64,000 nucleotides of DNA. Origin: MR-S7 sp000400995 (GTDB lineage Bacteria; Pseudomonadota; Gammaproteobacteria; Burkholderiales; Burkholderiaceae_C). Within the stretch, counting starts at the first letter, position 1. The number at the start of each line of letters is the position of its first letter. The stretch lies in contig NZ_CP152342.1 in the NCBI RefSeq assembly GCF_045291395.1, positions 2,170,001-2,234,000 of the forward strand. Direction: 5' to 3'. The notes under the pieces were generated by a model. The model was not told where the DNA came from and searched no databases. It was given only the letters and a program-made list of their open reading frames with translations. The position numbers and the translations under genes were made by a program. Shown piece by piece: positions 24,752 through 33,153 of the stretch.

Positions 24752-26079
24752 CAACCTCCACCCTGGCGCACCGGCTGGCGCGCGCGCTGGTGCTGCGGCT
24801 GGCCCTGGTGTGGGTGCTGTGCGTGCTGGCCGTCGCCTTCTATTTGAACCACGAGATCGAGGAGAACTTCGACGCCGAGCTGGCCGAGAGCGCGCACCGC
24901 ATGTTCGACGTGGCCATGTTCCAGCTCCAGCGCGCCGCGCCCGGCGCTGCCGCGGGGCAGCCGGTGATCGCCGACGAGCCGCTGTTTCCCGATGCCCCAC
25001 TGGTCTACCAGATCGCGGATGCGCAGGGGAACGTGCTGCTGCGCTCGCGCCAGGCCCCCGCGCAGGTGCTGGCCGCGCCCCTGGCCCCAGGCTTCCACGA
25101 CACGAAAGAATGGCGCCTGCACGTGGTGCGCCACCCCCGGCAGGCGCTCTTCTTCCTGCTGGCCGACCCGCTGTCGGAGCGCAACCACGAATGGCGCGAA
25201 ACCCTGCTGGTGCTGCTGGTGGCCGCCGTCATCGCGCTCGCGGCGCTCGCCTGGGCCCTGCCCGGCGTCGCTACGCGCGAGCTGAAGGTGCTGGAGCGAC
25301 TGCAGCGGCAGATCGGTGAGCGCGGCGGCGGCGACCTGCGCCCGCTGGCGCTGGCGGGCCTGCCGGCCGAGCTGCAGGCCGTGGGTGAAGACGTGAACCT
25401 GCTGCTGGAGCGCCTGGACCAGGCGCTGGACGTGGAACGCGCGCTGGCCGCCAACGCCGCCCACGAGCTGCGCACCCCGCTGGCCACCGCCCGCCTGCGG
25501 CTGCAGACCGCGCTGGAGCACGGCCTGCACCGTGCGGACGTGCAGGCCGCCGTGGATGCGCTGCAGACCCTGAGCCACCGCACCGAGAAGCTGCTGCAGC
25601 TCTCGCGCGCCGAATCCAGCGCGCCCCTCGCCCGCCATCCCGTGGACCTGGCCCGGCTGGCCGCCACGGTGGCGCAGGAGTTCTGGCAGGAGGAGCGTGC
25701 GGCCGACCGGCTCGACCTCACCACGGCCGGCGAGGCCGGCGCGCCCATGGCCCTGGGCGATTTCGACGCCCTGGCGATCGCGCTGCGCAACCTGGTGGAA
25801 AACGCGCTGAACTACGCACCCCGGAGCCCCGTGGAGATCGTCGTGGGCCCCGGCCCCGTGCTCGCGGTGCGCGACCACGGCCCCGGCGTGGGGCCCGACC
25901 GGCTGCAGACCCTGCAGCAGCGCCACGTGCGCCAGAGCGCGGACCGCGCGGGCTACGGGCTCGGACTGTCCATCGTGGCCACCATCGCGCACAAGCACGA
26001 CGCGCGGCTCACGCTCACCTCCCCGCTGGAGGGCCGCAGCAGCGGTTTCGAGGCGCGGCTGGTGCTCCAGCCCGCATAG
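24748..26079 (+). CDS. Sensor histidine kinase (PmrB/QseC/TctE-like)
   Basis: A 443-residue inner-membrane kinase. A first membrane helix (about residues 15-32) and a second (about 150-172) enclose a periplasmic sensor region of about 115 residues. Then follow a short linker, the dimerisation box AANAAHELRTPLATARLRL with phospho-H239, and the ATPase domain with N-box LVENALNYAP, G1 DHGPGVG and G2 GYGLGLSIV. It partners the response regulator in the same operon. The periplasmic stretch includes several acidic residues near its start (NHEIEENFDAELAE), a feature also of PmrB metal sensing, but ligand assignment is inference. The stop abuts the convergent thioesterase gene. Confidence 0.93.
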   Translation: MTTSTLAHRLARALVLRLALVWVLCVLAVAFYLNHEIEENFDAELAESAHRMFDVAMFQLQRAAPGAAAGQPVIADEPLFPDAPLVYQIADAQGNVLLRSRQAPAQVLAAPLAPGFHDTKEWRLHVVRHPRQALFFLLADPLSERNHEWRETLLVLLVAAVIALAALAWALPGVATRELKVLERLQRQIGERGGGDLRPLALAGLPAELQAVGEDVNLLLERLDQALDVERALAANAAHELRTPLATARLRLQTALEHGLHRADVQAAVDALQTLSHRTEKLLQLSRAESSAPLARHPVDLARLAATVAQEFWQEERAADRLDLTTAGEAGAPMALGDFDALAIALRNLVENALNYAPRSPVEIVVGPGPVLAVRDHGPGVGPDRLQTLQQRHVRQSADRAGYGLGLSIVATIAHKHDARLTLTSPLEGRSSGFEARLVLQPA

Positions 26080-26499
26080 TCACTCCACCACCGCGCGCAG
26101 CCAGCCGGGCAGCGTGGCCGCCTTCTGCAGAAGAAAGTCCACCCAGATGACCGTGGCCCCGCCCGCGGCGCACACCACGCCGGGCTCGGCGGCGCGCTCC
26201 ATGGTCGCCCAGGTCTCGAACGTGGTGCGGCCCGGGTCGCTCACATACAGCTTGAGCAGCACCTCGTCCGGGTAGGCGAACTGGCGGTGGAAGTTGCAGA
26301 ACGCGTTGACCACCACCGGCCCCTGGCCCTGAGGGCCCGGGTTGCAGCCCACGGACACCATCCAGTCGATGCGCGCGGTTTCCATGTAGCGGAAGTACAC
26401 CGCGTTGTTCACGTGGCCCATGGCGTCCATGTCGCCCCAGCGCACGGGAAAGCGCGTTTCCAGGACCAGCTTCTTGCGTTCGGGAATGTCTATCTTCAT
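26080..26499 (-). CDS. Acyl-CoA thioesterase, YbgC/4HBT hot-dog family
   Basis: The 139-residue single hot-dog domain contains the family motif RWGDMDAMGHVNNAVYFRYM with the catalytic aspartate (DxxGHVNN). It hydrolyses an acyl-CoA thioester in the cytoplasm; chain-length or aromatic preference cannot be read from sequence. The start ATG 26499 begins MKIDIPERKKLVLETRFPVR. It is convergent with the histidine kinase (stops adjacent) and divergent from ETF-QO, so a role near fatty-acid or amino-acid oxidation is plausible. Confidence 0.87.
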   Translation of the reverse strand: MKIDIPERKKLVLETRFPVRWGDMDAMGHVNNAVYFRYMETARIDWMVSVGCNPGPQGQGPVVVNAFCNFHRQFAYPDEVLLKLYVSDPGRTTFETWATMERAAEPGVVCAAGGATVIWVDFLLQKAATLPGWLRAVVE

Positions 26500-26569
26500 G
26501 GGTTAGGGTGTGCGTGGGCGCCCGGGCGCCCGGGCGCACGGCACGCGGCCGTTGTCTCCCCTGCGGCAC

Positions 26570-26593
26570 AAAATGGAACGATCGTGCGATTTT
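26570..26593. promoter_or_regulatory. Palindromic operator-like site AAAAT-GGA-ACGATCGT-GCG-ATTTT
   Basis: A 24-bp palindrome with 20 matching positions centred on ACGATCGT lies between the thioesterase and ETF-QO genes. Its form resembles the GAACGATCGTTC-like sites of TetR-family regulators of fatty-acid oxidation in betaproteobacteria; that comparison is from memory. Confidence 0.5.
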
Positions 26594-26692
26594 CTGCAGC
26601 AGCGGTGAATACAATCGGCCGCAAGCCGGACTGCCGCTCCCCGCGGGGCCGTTCGCACGTTTTCACAATTATCGAAGCGAAAAGAGACACCC

Positions 26693-28399
26693 ATGACGAA
26701 CGACGAGATCCTCAGCACCTACGGCCCGCGCGAAGCCATGGAATACGACGTGGTGGTGGTCGGCGGCGGCCCGGGCGGGCTGGCCACGGCCATCCGCCTC
26801 AAGCAGATGGCCGCAACGAACGGACAGGACGTCTCCGTCGTCGTGCTCGAAAAAGGCTCCGAACCCGGCGCGCACATCCTCTCGGGCGCCATCATGGACC
26901 CGCGCGCGCTCACCGAGCTGATCCCCGACTGGAAAGCCAAGGGCGCCCCCCTGAACCAGCCCGTGACCGACGACGCGATGGTCTTCCTGGGCGAGCAATC
27001 GTCGCTGCGCACGCCCAACTTCGTGCTGCCCGAGTGCTTCCAGAACCACGGCAACTACATCGTCAGCCTGGGCAACGTGGTGCGCTGGCTGGCCGAGCAG
27101 GCGGAGAGCCTGGGCGTGGAGATCTTCCCGGGCTTCGCCGCCGCCGAGGTGCTCTACAACGACGACGGCTCCGTCAAGGGCGTGGCCACCGGCAACATGG
27201 GCGTGGGCAAGGACGGCGAGCCCACCGGCGACTTCCAGCTCGGCATGGAGCTGCATGCCAAGTACACCATCTTCGCCGAAGGCGCGCGCGGCCACCTGGG
27301 CAAGCAGCTCATCGCGCGCTACCAGCTCGACGAGGGACGCGACCCGCAGACCTACGGCATCGGCGTCAAGGAGCTGTGGGAGATCGACTCCAAGCGCCAC
27401 CAGCCCGGCTTCGTGCTGCACACCGCCGGCTGGCCCATGGACAGCAAGACCTACGGCGGCGCCTTCCTCTACCACATGGAGGACAACAAGGTCACGCTGG
27501 GCTTCATCACCGGGCTGGACTACAGCAACCCCTACCTGAGCCCCTTCGAGGAGATGCAGCGCTGGAAGACGCATCCCAACATCCGCTGGTACCTGGAGGG
27601 CGACGAGTCCAAGGGCATCAAGCCCGCCAAGCGCCTGGGCTACGGCGCGCGCGCCATCACGGCCGGCGGCCTCATGAGCCTGCCCAAGTTCGTGTTCCCC
27701 GGCGGCGCGCTGGTGGGCTGCGACGCGGGCTTCCTGAACGTGAGCCGCATCAAGGGCAGCCACGCCGCCATCAAGACCGGCATGCTGGCCGCCGAGGCGG
27801 CCTACGAGGCCATCACGGCCGGCCGCCAGCACGACGAGCTGGCCGCCTACCCCCGCGCCTTCGAGGCGAGCTGGCTCTATACGGAACTCAACAAGGCCCG
27901 CAACTTCAAGGCCTGGTTCAAGAAGGGCCTGTTCACCGCCACGGTCATGAACGGCATCGAGCAGTTCGTGCTCAAGGGCCACATCCCCTGGACGCTGCAC
28001 CGCGACACGCCCGACCACGCCTACCTCAAGCCGGCGGCCGAGTGCAAGCCCATCGTCTACCCCAAGCCCGACGGCAAGCTGACCTTCGACCGCCTCTCCA
28101 GCGTGTTCATCAGCAACACCAACCACGCCGAGGACCAGCCCGCGCACCTCACGCTCAAAGACGCGAGCGTGCCAGTGAACGTGAACCTGGCGAAATACGC
28201 CGGCCCCGAGGCGCGCTACTGCCCCGCCGGCGTGTACGAGTTCGTGCCCGACGAGGCCCAGGGCGGCAATGCCCAGCGCCTGCAGATCAACGCGCAGAAC
28301 TGCGTGCACTGCAAGACCTGCGACATCAAGGACCCGACGCAGAACATCGTCTGGGTCACGCCCGAGGGCGGCGGCGGGCCGAACTACTCGGGCATGTGA
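26693..28399 (+). CDS. Electron transfer flavoprotein-ubiquinone oxidoreductase
   Basis: The 568-residue membrane-associated enzyme passes electrons from acyl-CoA and related dehydrogenases, via ETF, to ubiquinone. It shows the FAD motif YDVVVVGGGPGGLATAIRLK near the N-terminus, the central GCDAGFLNVSRIKGSHAAIK segment of ETF-QO and, at the C-terminus, the 4Fe-4S ligands YCPAGVYEF and CVHCKTCDIKDPTQNIVW. AAAAGAGACACCC precedes ATG 26693. Length and domain order match the family. It stands alone, with a palindromic operator-like site 100 bp upstream. Confidence 0.96.
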   Translation: MTNDEILSTYGPREAMEYDVVVVGGGPGGLATAIRLKQMAATNGQDVSVVVLEKGSEPGAHILSGAIMDPRALTELIPDWKAKGAPLNQPVTDDAMVFLGEQSSLRTPNFVLPECFQNHGNYIVSLGNVVRWLAEQAESLGVEIFPGFAAAEVLYNDDGSVKGVATGNMGVGKDGEPTGDFQLGMELHAKYTIFAEGARGHLGKQLIARYQLDEGRDPQTYGIGVKELWEIDSKRHQPGFVLHTAGWPMDSKTYGGAFLYHMEDNKVTLGFITGLDYSNPYLSPFEEMQRWKTHPNIRWYLEGDESKGIKPAKRLGYGARAITAGGLMSLPKFVFPGGALVGCDAGFLNVSRIKGSHAAIKTGMLAAEAAYEAITAGRQHDELAAYPRAFEASWLYTELNKARNFKAWFKKGLFTATVMNGIEQFVLKGHIPWTLHRDTPDHAYLKPAAECKPIVYPKPDGKLTFDRLSSVFISNTNHAEDQPAHLTLKDASVPVNVNLAKYAGPEARYCPAGVYEFVPDEAQGGNAQRLQINAQNCVHCKTCDIKDPTQNIVWVTPEGGGGPNYSGM

Positions 28400-28420
28400 G
28401 CGCCGGCCGCTACCCAAAAG

Positions 28421-28457
28421 ATAGCTGCCAGCGCTTGCTGCATGGGCGCAAGCGGTC
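28421..28457. repeat. Dispersed palindromic repeat, copy d
   Basis: ATAGCTGCCAGCGCTTG and a degenerate right half (GCGCAAGCGG) in the 160 bp gap after ETF-QO. The rest of the gap presumably holds the promoter of the ABC importer operon, but no clear -35/-10 pair was seen. Confidence 0.7.
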
Positions 28458-28563
28458 GATCCGGTCTTCAACCCGTGCCCAGGCTGCCCAGCCTGTAGAC
28501 TTGCGCCCCGTCCGCCCCGCATCCCGGGGCGGCCCCTCAGACCACATTGGAGATGGAATAGAA

Positions 28564-29532
28564 ATGAAGAGCTTGTCCTGGGCGCCGCTGGGCGCATTCG
28601 CACTGGCAATCGCCGCCCTCGCCCCCGCAGCCCACGCGCAGCAGAAGTCCGTGGCCATCACGGCCATCGTCGAGCACCCGGCCCTGGATTCGGTGCGCGA
28701 CGGCGTGAAGGACGCCCTCAAGGCCGCCGGCTTCGAGGAAGGCAAGAACCTCAAGTGGCAATACCAGAGCGCGCAGGGCAACACCGGCACGGCCGCGCAG
28801 ATCGCGCGCAAGTTCGTGGGCGACAAGCCCGACGCCATCGTCGCCATCGCCACGCCCTCGGCCCAGGCCGTGGTGGCCGCCACCAAGAGCGTGCCCGTGG
28901 TGTTCTCCGCCGTGACCGACCCCGTGGCCGCCAAGCTCGTCAAGAGCTGGGAGCCCTCCAAGACCAACGTGACCGGCGTGTCCGACCTGCTGGCGCTGGA
29001 CAAGCAGATGGACCTGCTCAAGCAGGTCGTGCCCGGTGCCAAGCGCGTGGGCATGGTCTACAACCCCGGCGAGGCGAACTCGGTGGTGGTGGTCAAGGAA
29101 CTCAAGGCGCTGCTGCCCAAGCTGGGCATGACGCTGGTGGAAGCCTCCGCCCCCCGCTCCGTGGACGTGGGCAGCGCCGCGCGCAGCCTGATCGGCAAGG
29201 CCGACGTGATCTACACCAACACCGACAACAACGTCGTCTCGGCCTACGAGGCGCTCGTGAAGGTGGGCCAGGAGGCCAAGCTGCCGCTGGTCGCATCGGA
29301 CACCGACAGCGTCAAGCGCGGCGCCATCGCCGCCCTGGGCATCAACTACCGCGACCTGGGCGAGCAGACCGGCCGCATGGTGGTGCGCCTCCTCAAGGGC
29401 GAGCAGCCCGGCGACATCAAGCCCGAGATCAGCACCAAGATGGAGCTGTACGTGAACCCCGGCGCGGCCGAGAAGCAGGGCGTGAAGCTGCCCGAATCGC
29501 TGGTGAAGTCCGCCGCCCAGGTGATCCAGTAA
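28564..29532 (+). CDS. ABC transporter substrate-binding protein (PF04392/TrpX type)
   Basis: A 322-residue periplasmic protein with signal peptide MKSLSWAPLGAFALAIAALA cleaved after AHAQ. The mature part has the PF04392 pattern: ITAIVEHPALDSVRDGVKDA, VAIATPSAQAVVAATK, VFSAVTDPVAAKLV and MELYVNPGAAEKQG. Homologues bind aromatic amino acids or similar compounds in an importer with a single permease and ATPase. It is the first gene of a three-gene operon; an intrinsic terminator at 29553-29583 between it and the permease should let it be made in excess. The exact ligand is unknown. Confidence 0.9.
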   Translation: MKSLSWAPLGAFALAIAALAPAAHAQQKSVAITAIVEHPALDSVRDGVKDALKAAGFEEGKNLKWQYQSAQGNTGTAAQIARKFVGDKPDAIVAIATPSAQAVVAATKSVPVVFSAVTDPVAAKLVKSWEPSKTNVTGVSDLLALDKQMDLLKQVVPGAKRVGMVYNPGEANSVVVVKELKALLPKLGMTLVEASAPRSVDVGSAARSLIGKADVIYTNTDNNVVSAYEALVKVGQEAKLPLVASDTDSVKRGAIAALGINYRDLGEQTGRMVVRLLKGEQPGDIKPEISTKMELYVNPGAAEKQGVKLPESLVKSAAQVIQ

Positions 29533-29552
29533 AGTCGCAAGTCTTGTAGACG

Positions 29553-29583
29553 CAGGAGCCGCATGCGGCTCCTGTTTTGTTTT
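29553..29583 (+). terminator. Internal terminator/attenuator between binding protein and permease genes
   Basis: A perfect 22-bp palindrome (halves CAGGAGCCGCA and TGCGGCTCCTG) is followed by TTTTGTTTT. It sits 20 bp after the binding-protein stop. The hairpin also contains AGGAG and an ATG, so folding would hide a possible ribosome site. Confidence 0.8.
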
Positions 29584-29604
29584 CCCCGAACGCCGCCGCT
29601 GCTC

Positions 29605-30489
29605 ATGTCACTCTTTTCCCTGCTCGGGGCCGTCGAGATCGGCCTGATCTTCAGCCTCGTCGCGCTGGGCGTGTTCATCTCGTTCCGGCTGCTGCGCTTT
29701 CCCGACCTGACGGTGGACGGCAGCTTCCCGCTGGGCGGCGCGGTCTGCGCCATCCTGATCTCCTCGGGCACCAACCCCTACGTGGCCACTGCGGCCGCAG
29801 CGGCGGCGGGCGCGGTGGCAGGCCTCGCCACGGGCTGGCTCAACGTGCGCCTGAAGATCATGGACCTGCTGGCCTCCATCCTCATGATGATCGCGCTGTA
29901 CTCCATCAACCTGCGCATCATGGGCGGGCCCAACGTGCCGCTGATCAACGACGACACGCTGTTCACCCTGCTGCAGCCGCCGGGGCTGGAGGACTACTGG
30001 TCGCGCCCCCTGCTGCTGCTGGTGATCGTGGTGGCGGCCAAGCTGGCGATGGACTGGTTCTTCTCCACCGAGCGGGGCCTGGCCATCCGCGCCACGGGCT
30101 CCAACGCACGCATGGCGCGCGCACAGGGCATCAACACCGGCGCCATGGTGCTGCTGGGCATGGCGGTGTCGAACGCGCTGGTGGCGCTGGCCGGCGCCCT
30201 CTTCGCGCAGACGCAGGGCGGCTCCGACATTTCCATGGGCATCGGCACCATCGTCATCGGCCTGGCGGCGGTCATCGTGGGCGAGAGCATCCTGCCTTCG
30301 CGCAAACTGGTGCTGGCCACGCTGGCCGTCATCATCGGCGCCATCGTCTACCGCTTCTTCATCGCGCTGGCGCTCAACAGCGACTTCATCGGCCTCAAGG
30401 CGCAGGACTTGAACCTGGTCACCGCCGTGCTCGTGACCATCGCACTCGTCATTCCCCAGCTCAAGCGCAAGCTGGCTGCGCGCCGCTGA
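29605..30489 (+). CDS. ABC transporter permease (TrpY-like)
   Basis: A 294-residue integral membrane protein with about eight to nine helices. MSLFSLLGAVEIGLIFSLVA followed by FRLLRFPDLTVDGSFPLGGA is typical of the permease that pairs with PF04392 binding proteins. ERGLAIRATGSNARMARAQG is the cytoplasmic loop that contacts the ATPase. The start at 29605 is chosen because homologues begin here; an alternative in-frame ATG at 29563 falls inside the terminator hairpin. Eleven bases separate its stop from the ATPase gene. Confidence 0.9.
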   Translation: MSLFSLLGAVEIGLIFSLVALGVFISFRLLRFPDLTVDGSFPLGGAVCAILISSGTNPYVATAAAAAAGAVAGLATGWLNVRLKIMDLLASILMMIALYSINLRIMGGPNVPLINDDTLFTLLQPPGLEDYWSRPLLLLVIVVAAKLAMDWFFSTERGLAIRATGSNARMARAQGINTGAMVLLGMAVSNALVALAGALFAQTQGGSDISMGIGTIVIGLAAVIVGESILPSRKLVLATLAVIIGAIVYRFFIALALNSDFIGLKAQDLNLVTAVLVTIALVIPQLKRKLAARR

Positions 30490-30500
30490 AAGGAATCGCC

Positions 30501-31295
30501 ATGCTGAGCGCCCAAGACCTGCACATCACCTTCAACCCCGGCACGCCCATCGAGACGCGCGCGCTGCGCGGCATGTCGCTGGACATCCCCGCGGGCCAGT
30601 TCGTCACCGTGATCGGCTCCAACGGTGCGGGCAAGTCCACCTTCCTCAACGCCATCTCAGGCGACCTGGGGGTGGACACCGGCCGCATCGCCATCGACGG
30701 GCAGGACGTGACGCGCCAGCCCGTGTGGTCGCGTGCCCAGCGCGTGGCGCGCGTATTCCAGGACCCGATGGCCGGCACCTGCGAAGACCTGACCATCGAG
30801 GAGAACATGGCCCTGGCCCAGCAGCGCGGCACGCGCCGCAGCCTGCGCGGGGCCGTGAAGCAGTCCGAGCGCGCGCTGTTCCGCGACCGCCTGGCCACGC
30901 TGGGCCTCGGGCTGGAGAACCGCCTGACCGACCGCATCGGCCTGCTCTCGGGCGGCCAGCGCCAGGCCGTGAGCCTGCTCATGGCCGCGCTGCAGCCCTC
31001 GCGCATCCTGCTGCTGGACGAGCACACCGCCGCGCTCGACCCGCGCACGGCCGACTTCGTGCTGCAGCTCACCGCGCGCATCGTGTCCGAGAACCAGCTC
31101 ACCACCATGATGGTCACGCACAGCATGCGCCAGGCGCTGGACGTGGGCCAGCGCACGGTGATGCTGCACCAGGGCCAGGTGGTGCTGGACGTGTCGGGCG
31201 ACGAGCGCGCGCGCCTGGACGTGCCCGACCTGCTGAAGATGTTCGAGAAGGTGCGCGGCGAGAAGCTCGCCGACGACGCGCTGCTGCTCGGCTGA
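30501..31295 (+). CDS. ABC transporter ATP-binding protein (TrpZ-like)
   Basis: A 264-residue cytoplasmic ATPase with Walker A GSNGAGKST, the ABC signature LSGGQRQAVS, Walker B ILLLDEHTAALDP and the switch histidine in MVTHSMRQAL. It energises the importer formed with the two upstream genes. AAAGGAA precedes ATG 30501. The operon ends in a copy of the dispersed repeat at 31309-31353, which folds into a stem with a T-run. Confidence 0.95.
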   Translation: MLSAQDLHITFNPGTPIETRALRGMSLDIPAGQFVTVIGSNGAGKSTFLNAISGDLGVDTGRIAIDGQDVTRQPVWSRAQRVARVFQDPMAGTCEDLTIEENMALAQQRGTRRSLRGAVKQSERALFRDRLATLGLGLENRLTDRIGLLSGGQRQAVSLLMAALQPSRILLLDEHTAALDPRTADFVLQLTARIVSENQLTTMMVTHSMRQALDVGQRTVMLHQGQVVLDVSGDERARLDVPDLLKMFEKVRGEKLADDALLLG

Positions 31296-31308
31296 AGCTC
31301 CCCTTTTG

Positions 31309-31353
31309 ATAGCTGCCAGCGCTTGTCAGGCAAGCGCTAGAGGCCAATTTTTC
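31309..31353. repeat. Dispersed palindromic repeat, copy e, probable bidirectional terminator
   Basis: The fullest copy: ATAGCTGCCAGCGCTTG, spacer TCAGG, CAAGCGCTAGAGGCC, then AATTTTT. The AGCGCTTG/CAAGCGCT stem plus T-run lies between the converging ATPase and Lrp genes, where a terminator is expected. Confidence 0.8.
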
Positions 31354-31354
31354 T

Positions 31355-31810
31355 CTAAACCCCGAGCGGCAGATCGGCCTTCTTCAGCGTGCGCAACACA
31401 AAGCTGGAGCGGCTGTGGCGTATGCCCTTGATCTTGTAGAGCTTCTCGCGCAGCAGGCGCTCGTAGTCGCGCGTGTCCTTGACCACCACGCGCAGCAGGT
31501 AGTCGTAGTCGCCCGAAACAAGATGCGCCTCCACCACTTCGGGGATGCTCGCGAGCACCTCGCCGAACTTCTCCAGCGTGTTGTCGGAGTGGCTGTCCAG
31601 CGTCACCTGCACCAGCACCGTGTCGGCGAGGTCCAGCGCCTGCGGGTTGAGGCGCACGGTGTAGCCCTCGATCACGCCGGCCTCTTCCATCTTCTTGATG
31701 CGCCCCCAGCAGGGCGAGGGGCTCAGGCCCACGGCGGCGCCGATCTCCTGCAGGCTGGCGCGCGCATCGGCCTGCAGGACGGAGAGGATTTTTCGGTCGA
31801 GGCGGTCCAT
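31355..31810 (-). CDS. Lrp/AsnC-family transcriptional regulator
   Basis: A 151-residue regulator with the helix-turn-helix DRKILSVLQADARASLQEIG...VGLSPSPCWGRIKKME and the C-terminal ligand-binding RAM domain (EVVEAHLVSGDYDYLLRV). Proteins of this type sense amino acids and often control transport or catabolism of the same compound. A perfect 9-bp arm palindrome (TGCAGAAAA/TTTTCTGCA) lies 30 bp upstream of its start and is probably its own operator. It is convergent with the ABC importer and divergent from dctP, either of which could be a target. Confidence 0.92.
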   Translation of the reverse strand: MDRLDRKILSVLQADARASLQEIGAAVGLSPSPCWGRIKKMEEAGVIEGYTVRLNPQALDLADTVLVQVTLDSHSDNTLEKFGEVLASIPEVVEAHLVSGDYDYLLRVVVKDTRDYERLLREKLYKIKGIRHSRSSFVLRTLKKADLPLGV

Positions 31811-32113
31811 GCGCCCGATTATTCCTTCAAAGCGCGTTCTGCAGAAAAATTTTCTGCAAATGCATAAACATAGGAGAAATTCAGCAAATCCATCCGCCTC
31901 GTGGAACGCATACTTGCCGCATCAAGGCGCTCTTACCGGGGCGCACGACATTGACGAGACCCCGCCCGGTTACCGCCGGGCGGGGGCTTGGCAAGACCTC
32001 CCCTCCCTGCTCTCTTCGCCACCATCCCAGCAGAAACCCGGATGGCGATGGCCATGCTGCACCGCCATAATTTTCCCGTAATTATGGATTCACGCACATC
32101 GACAGGAGAGAGC
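31811..32113. promoter_or_regulatory. Divergent control region between lrp-type gene and dctP
   Basis: Over 300 bp without a gene. It holds an AT-rich segment with the Lrp-like palindrome at 31840-31858, and near 32070-32100 an AT-rich patch (ATAATTTTCCCGTAATTATGG) with the small palindrome TAATT close to the dctP ribosome site. No convincing ORF was found. Confidence 0.5.
31840..31858. promoter_or_regulatory. Putative Lrp/AsnC operator TGCAGAAAA-A-TTTTCTGCA
   Basis: A perfect palindrome with 9-bp arms and a single central A, 30 bp upstream of the Lrp-family start. AT-rich centre and flanking CTG/CAG match the style of Lrp-family sites. Confidence 0.65.
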
Positions 32114-33085
32114 ATGCAATTGACCAAACTCGCGCTGGGCCTGGGCTTGGCACTGGGTATCACCGCCACCGCCTATGCGCAAACCACCATGCGCATCAGC
32201 ATCTCGGTGGCGCAGAACTCGCACCAGGGCGTAGCCATCGACACCTTCGCCAAGGAAGTCGAGAAGCGCACCGGCGGCCGCTACAAGGTGCAGACCTTCT
32301 ACAACGGGTCGCTGGGCGGCGAGCGCGAATCCATCGAGTCCGTGCAGCTCGGCACCCAGGAGCTGGCTTTCAGCTCCACCGGCCCCATCCCCAACTTCGT
32401 GCCCGAGACCAAGATCCTGGACGTGCCCTTCCTGTTCCGCGACAAGGCACATGCACGCGCCGTGCTCGACGGCCCGATCGGCCAGGACCTGCTGGCCAAG
32501 TTCGACGCCAAGGGCTTCAAGGCCCTGGCCTGGGCGGAAAACGGCTTCCGCCACATGACCAACAGCAAGCGCGACGTGAAGGGCCCCGAGGACCTCAAGG
32601 GCCTGAAGATGCGCACGATGGAAAACCCCGTGCACATCGCCGCGTACAAGGGCTTCGGCATCATCACCACGCCCATGGCCTTCCCCGAGGTGTTCACCGC
32701 CCTGCAGCAGGGCACGGTGGATGGGCAGGAGAACCCGCTGCCCGTCATCATTTCGGCCAAGTTCGACCAGGTGCAAAAGCACCTGTCGCTCACCGGCCAC
32801 GTGTACTCGCCCTGCATCTTCGTGATGAACAAGGCAGTGTTCGACAAGCTCTCGGCCGCCGACAAGCAGGCCTTCCTCGAAGCCGCCAAGGAAGGCACCA
32901 AGGCCAACCGCGCCCGCGTGGACGAGGACGACGCCAAGGGCGTGGCCGACCTGCGCTCCAAGGGCATGACGGTGATCGACGACCTGGACAAGTCCAAGTT
33001 CGTGGCAGCCCTGGCCCCCGTGAACGCGCAGTTCGAGAAGGACTTCGGCAAGGCCAACCTCGACAAGATCCGCAACTACAAGTAA
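32114..33085 (+). CDS. dctP: TRAP transporter substrate-binding protein DctP
   Basis: A 323-residue periplasmic protein with signal MQLTKLALGLGLALGITATA cleaved near AYAQ. The DctP family signature is clear: NGSLGGERESIESVQLGTQE, the conserved arginine in GLKMRTMENPVHIAAY that binds the ligand carboxylate, and QQGTVDGQENPLPVI. It captures a carboxylic acid for the DctQM permease encoded next. AGGAGAG precedes ATG 32114. A hairpin with a T-run follows it at 33119-33148, again between binding protein and permease. Confidence 0.95.
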   Translation: MQLTKLALGLGLALGITATAYAQTTMRISISVAQNSHQGVAIDTFAKEVEKRTGGRYKVQTFYNGSLGGERESIESVQLGTQELAFSSTGPIPNFVPETKILDVPFLFRDKAHARAVLDGPIGQDLLAKFDAKGFKALAWAENGFRHMTNSKRDVKGPEDLKGLKMRTMENPVHIAAYKGFGIITTPMAFPEVFTALQQGTVDGQENPLPVIISAKFDQVQKHLSLTGHVYSPCIFVMNKAVFDKLSAADKQAFLEAAKEGTKANRARVDEDDAKGVADLRSKGMTVIDDLDKSKFVAALAPVNAQFEKDFGKANLDKIRNYK

Positions 33086-33106
33086 GCTCTTGCCGCTTCA
33101 TTTTCG

Positions 33107-33150
33107 ATAGCTATTCACGCCCGCCGGTATAGCGCCAGCGGGCTTTTTCT
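33107..33150. repeat. Dispersed palindromic repeat, copy f, acting as internal terminator
   Basis: ATAGCTATTCACGCCCGC...GCGGGCTTTTTC is a divergent member of the repeat. GCCCGC (33119-33124) pairs with GCGGGC (33138-33143) before five T, an intrinsic terminator form between dctP and dctQ. Confidence 0.65.
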
Positions 33151-33153
33151 TTC

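Noticed and set aside
24077..26079. TctDE two-component system controlling the Bug genes
   Set aside because: Family resemblance allows it, but the pair is divergent from PAP2-eptA with matching direct repeats there and none near the Bug operons, so a PmrAB-like role is favoured.
29563..29604. Earlier start for the ABC permease at 29563
   Set aside because: It lies inside a terminator hairpin, and homologous permeases begin at MSLFSLLG (29605). AGGAG upstream keeps it as a weak alternative.
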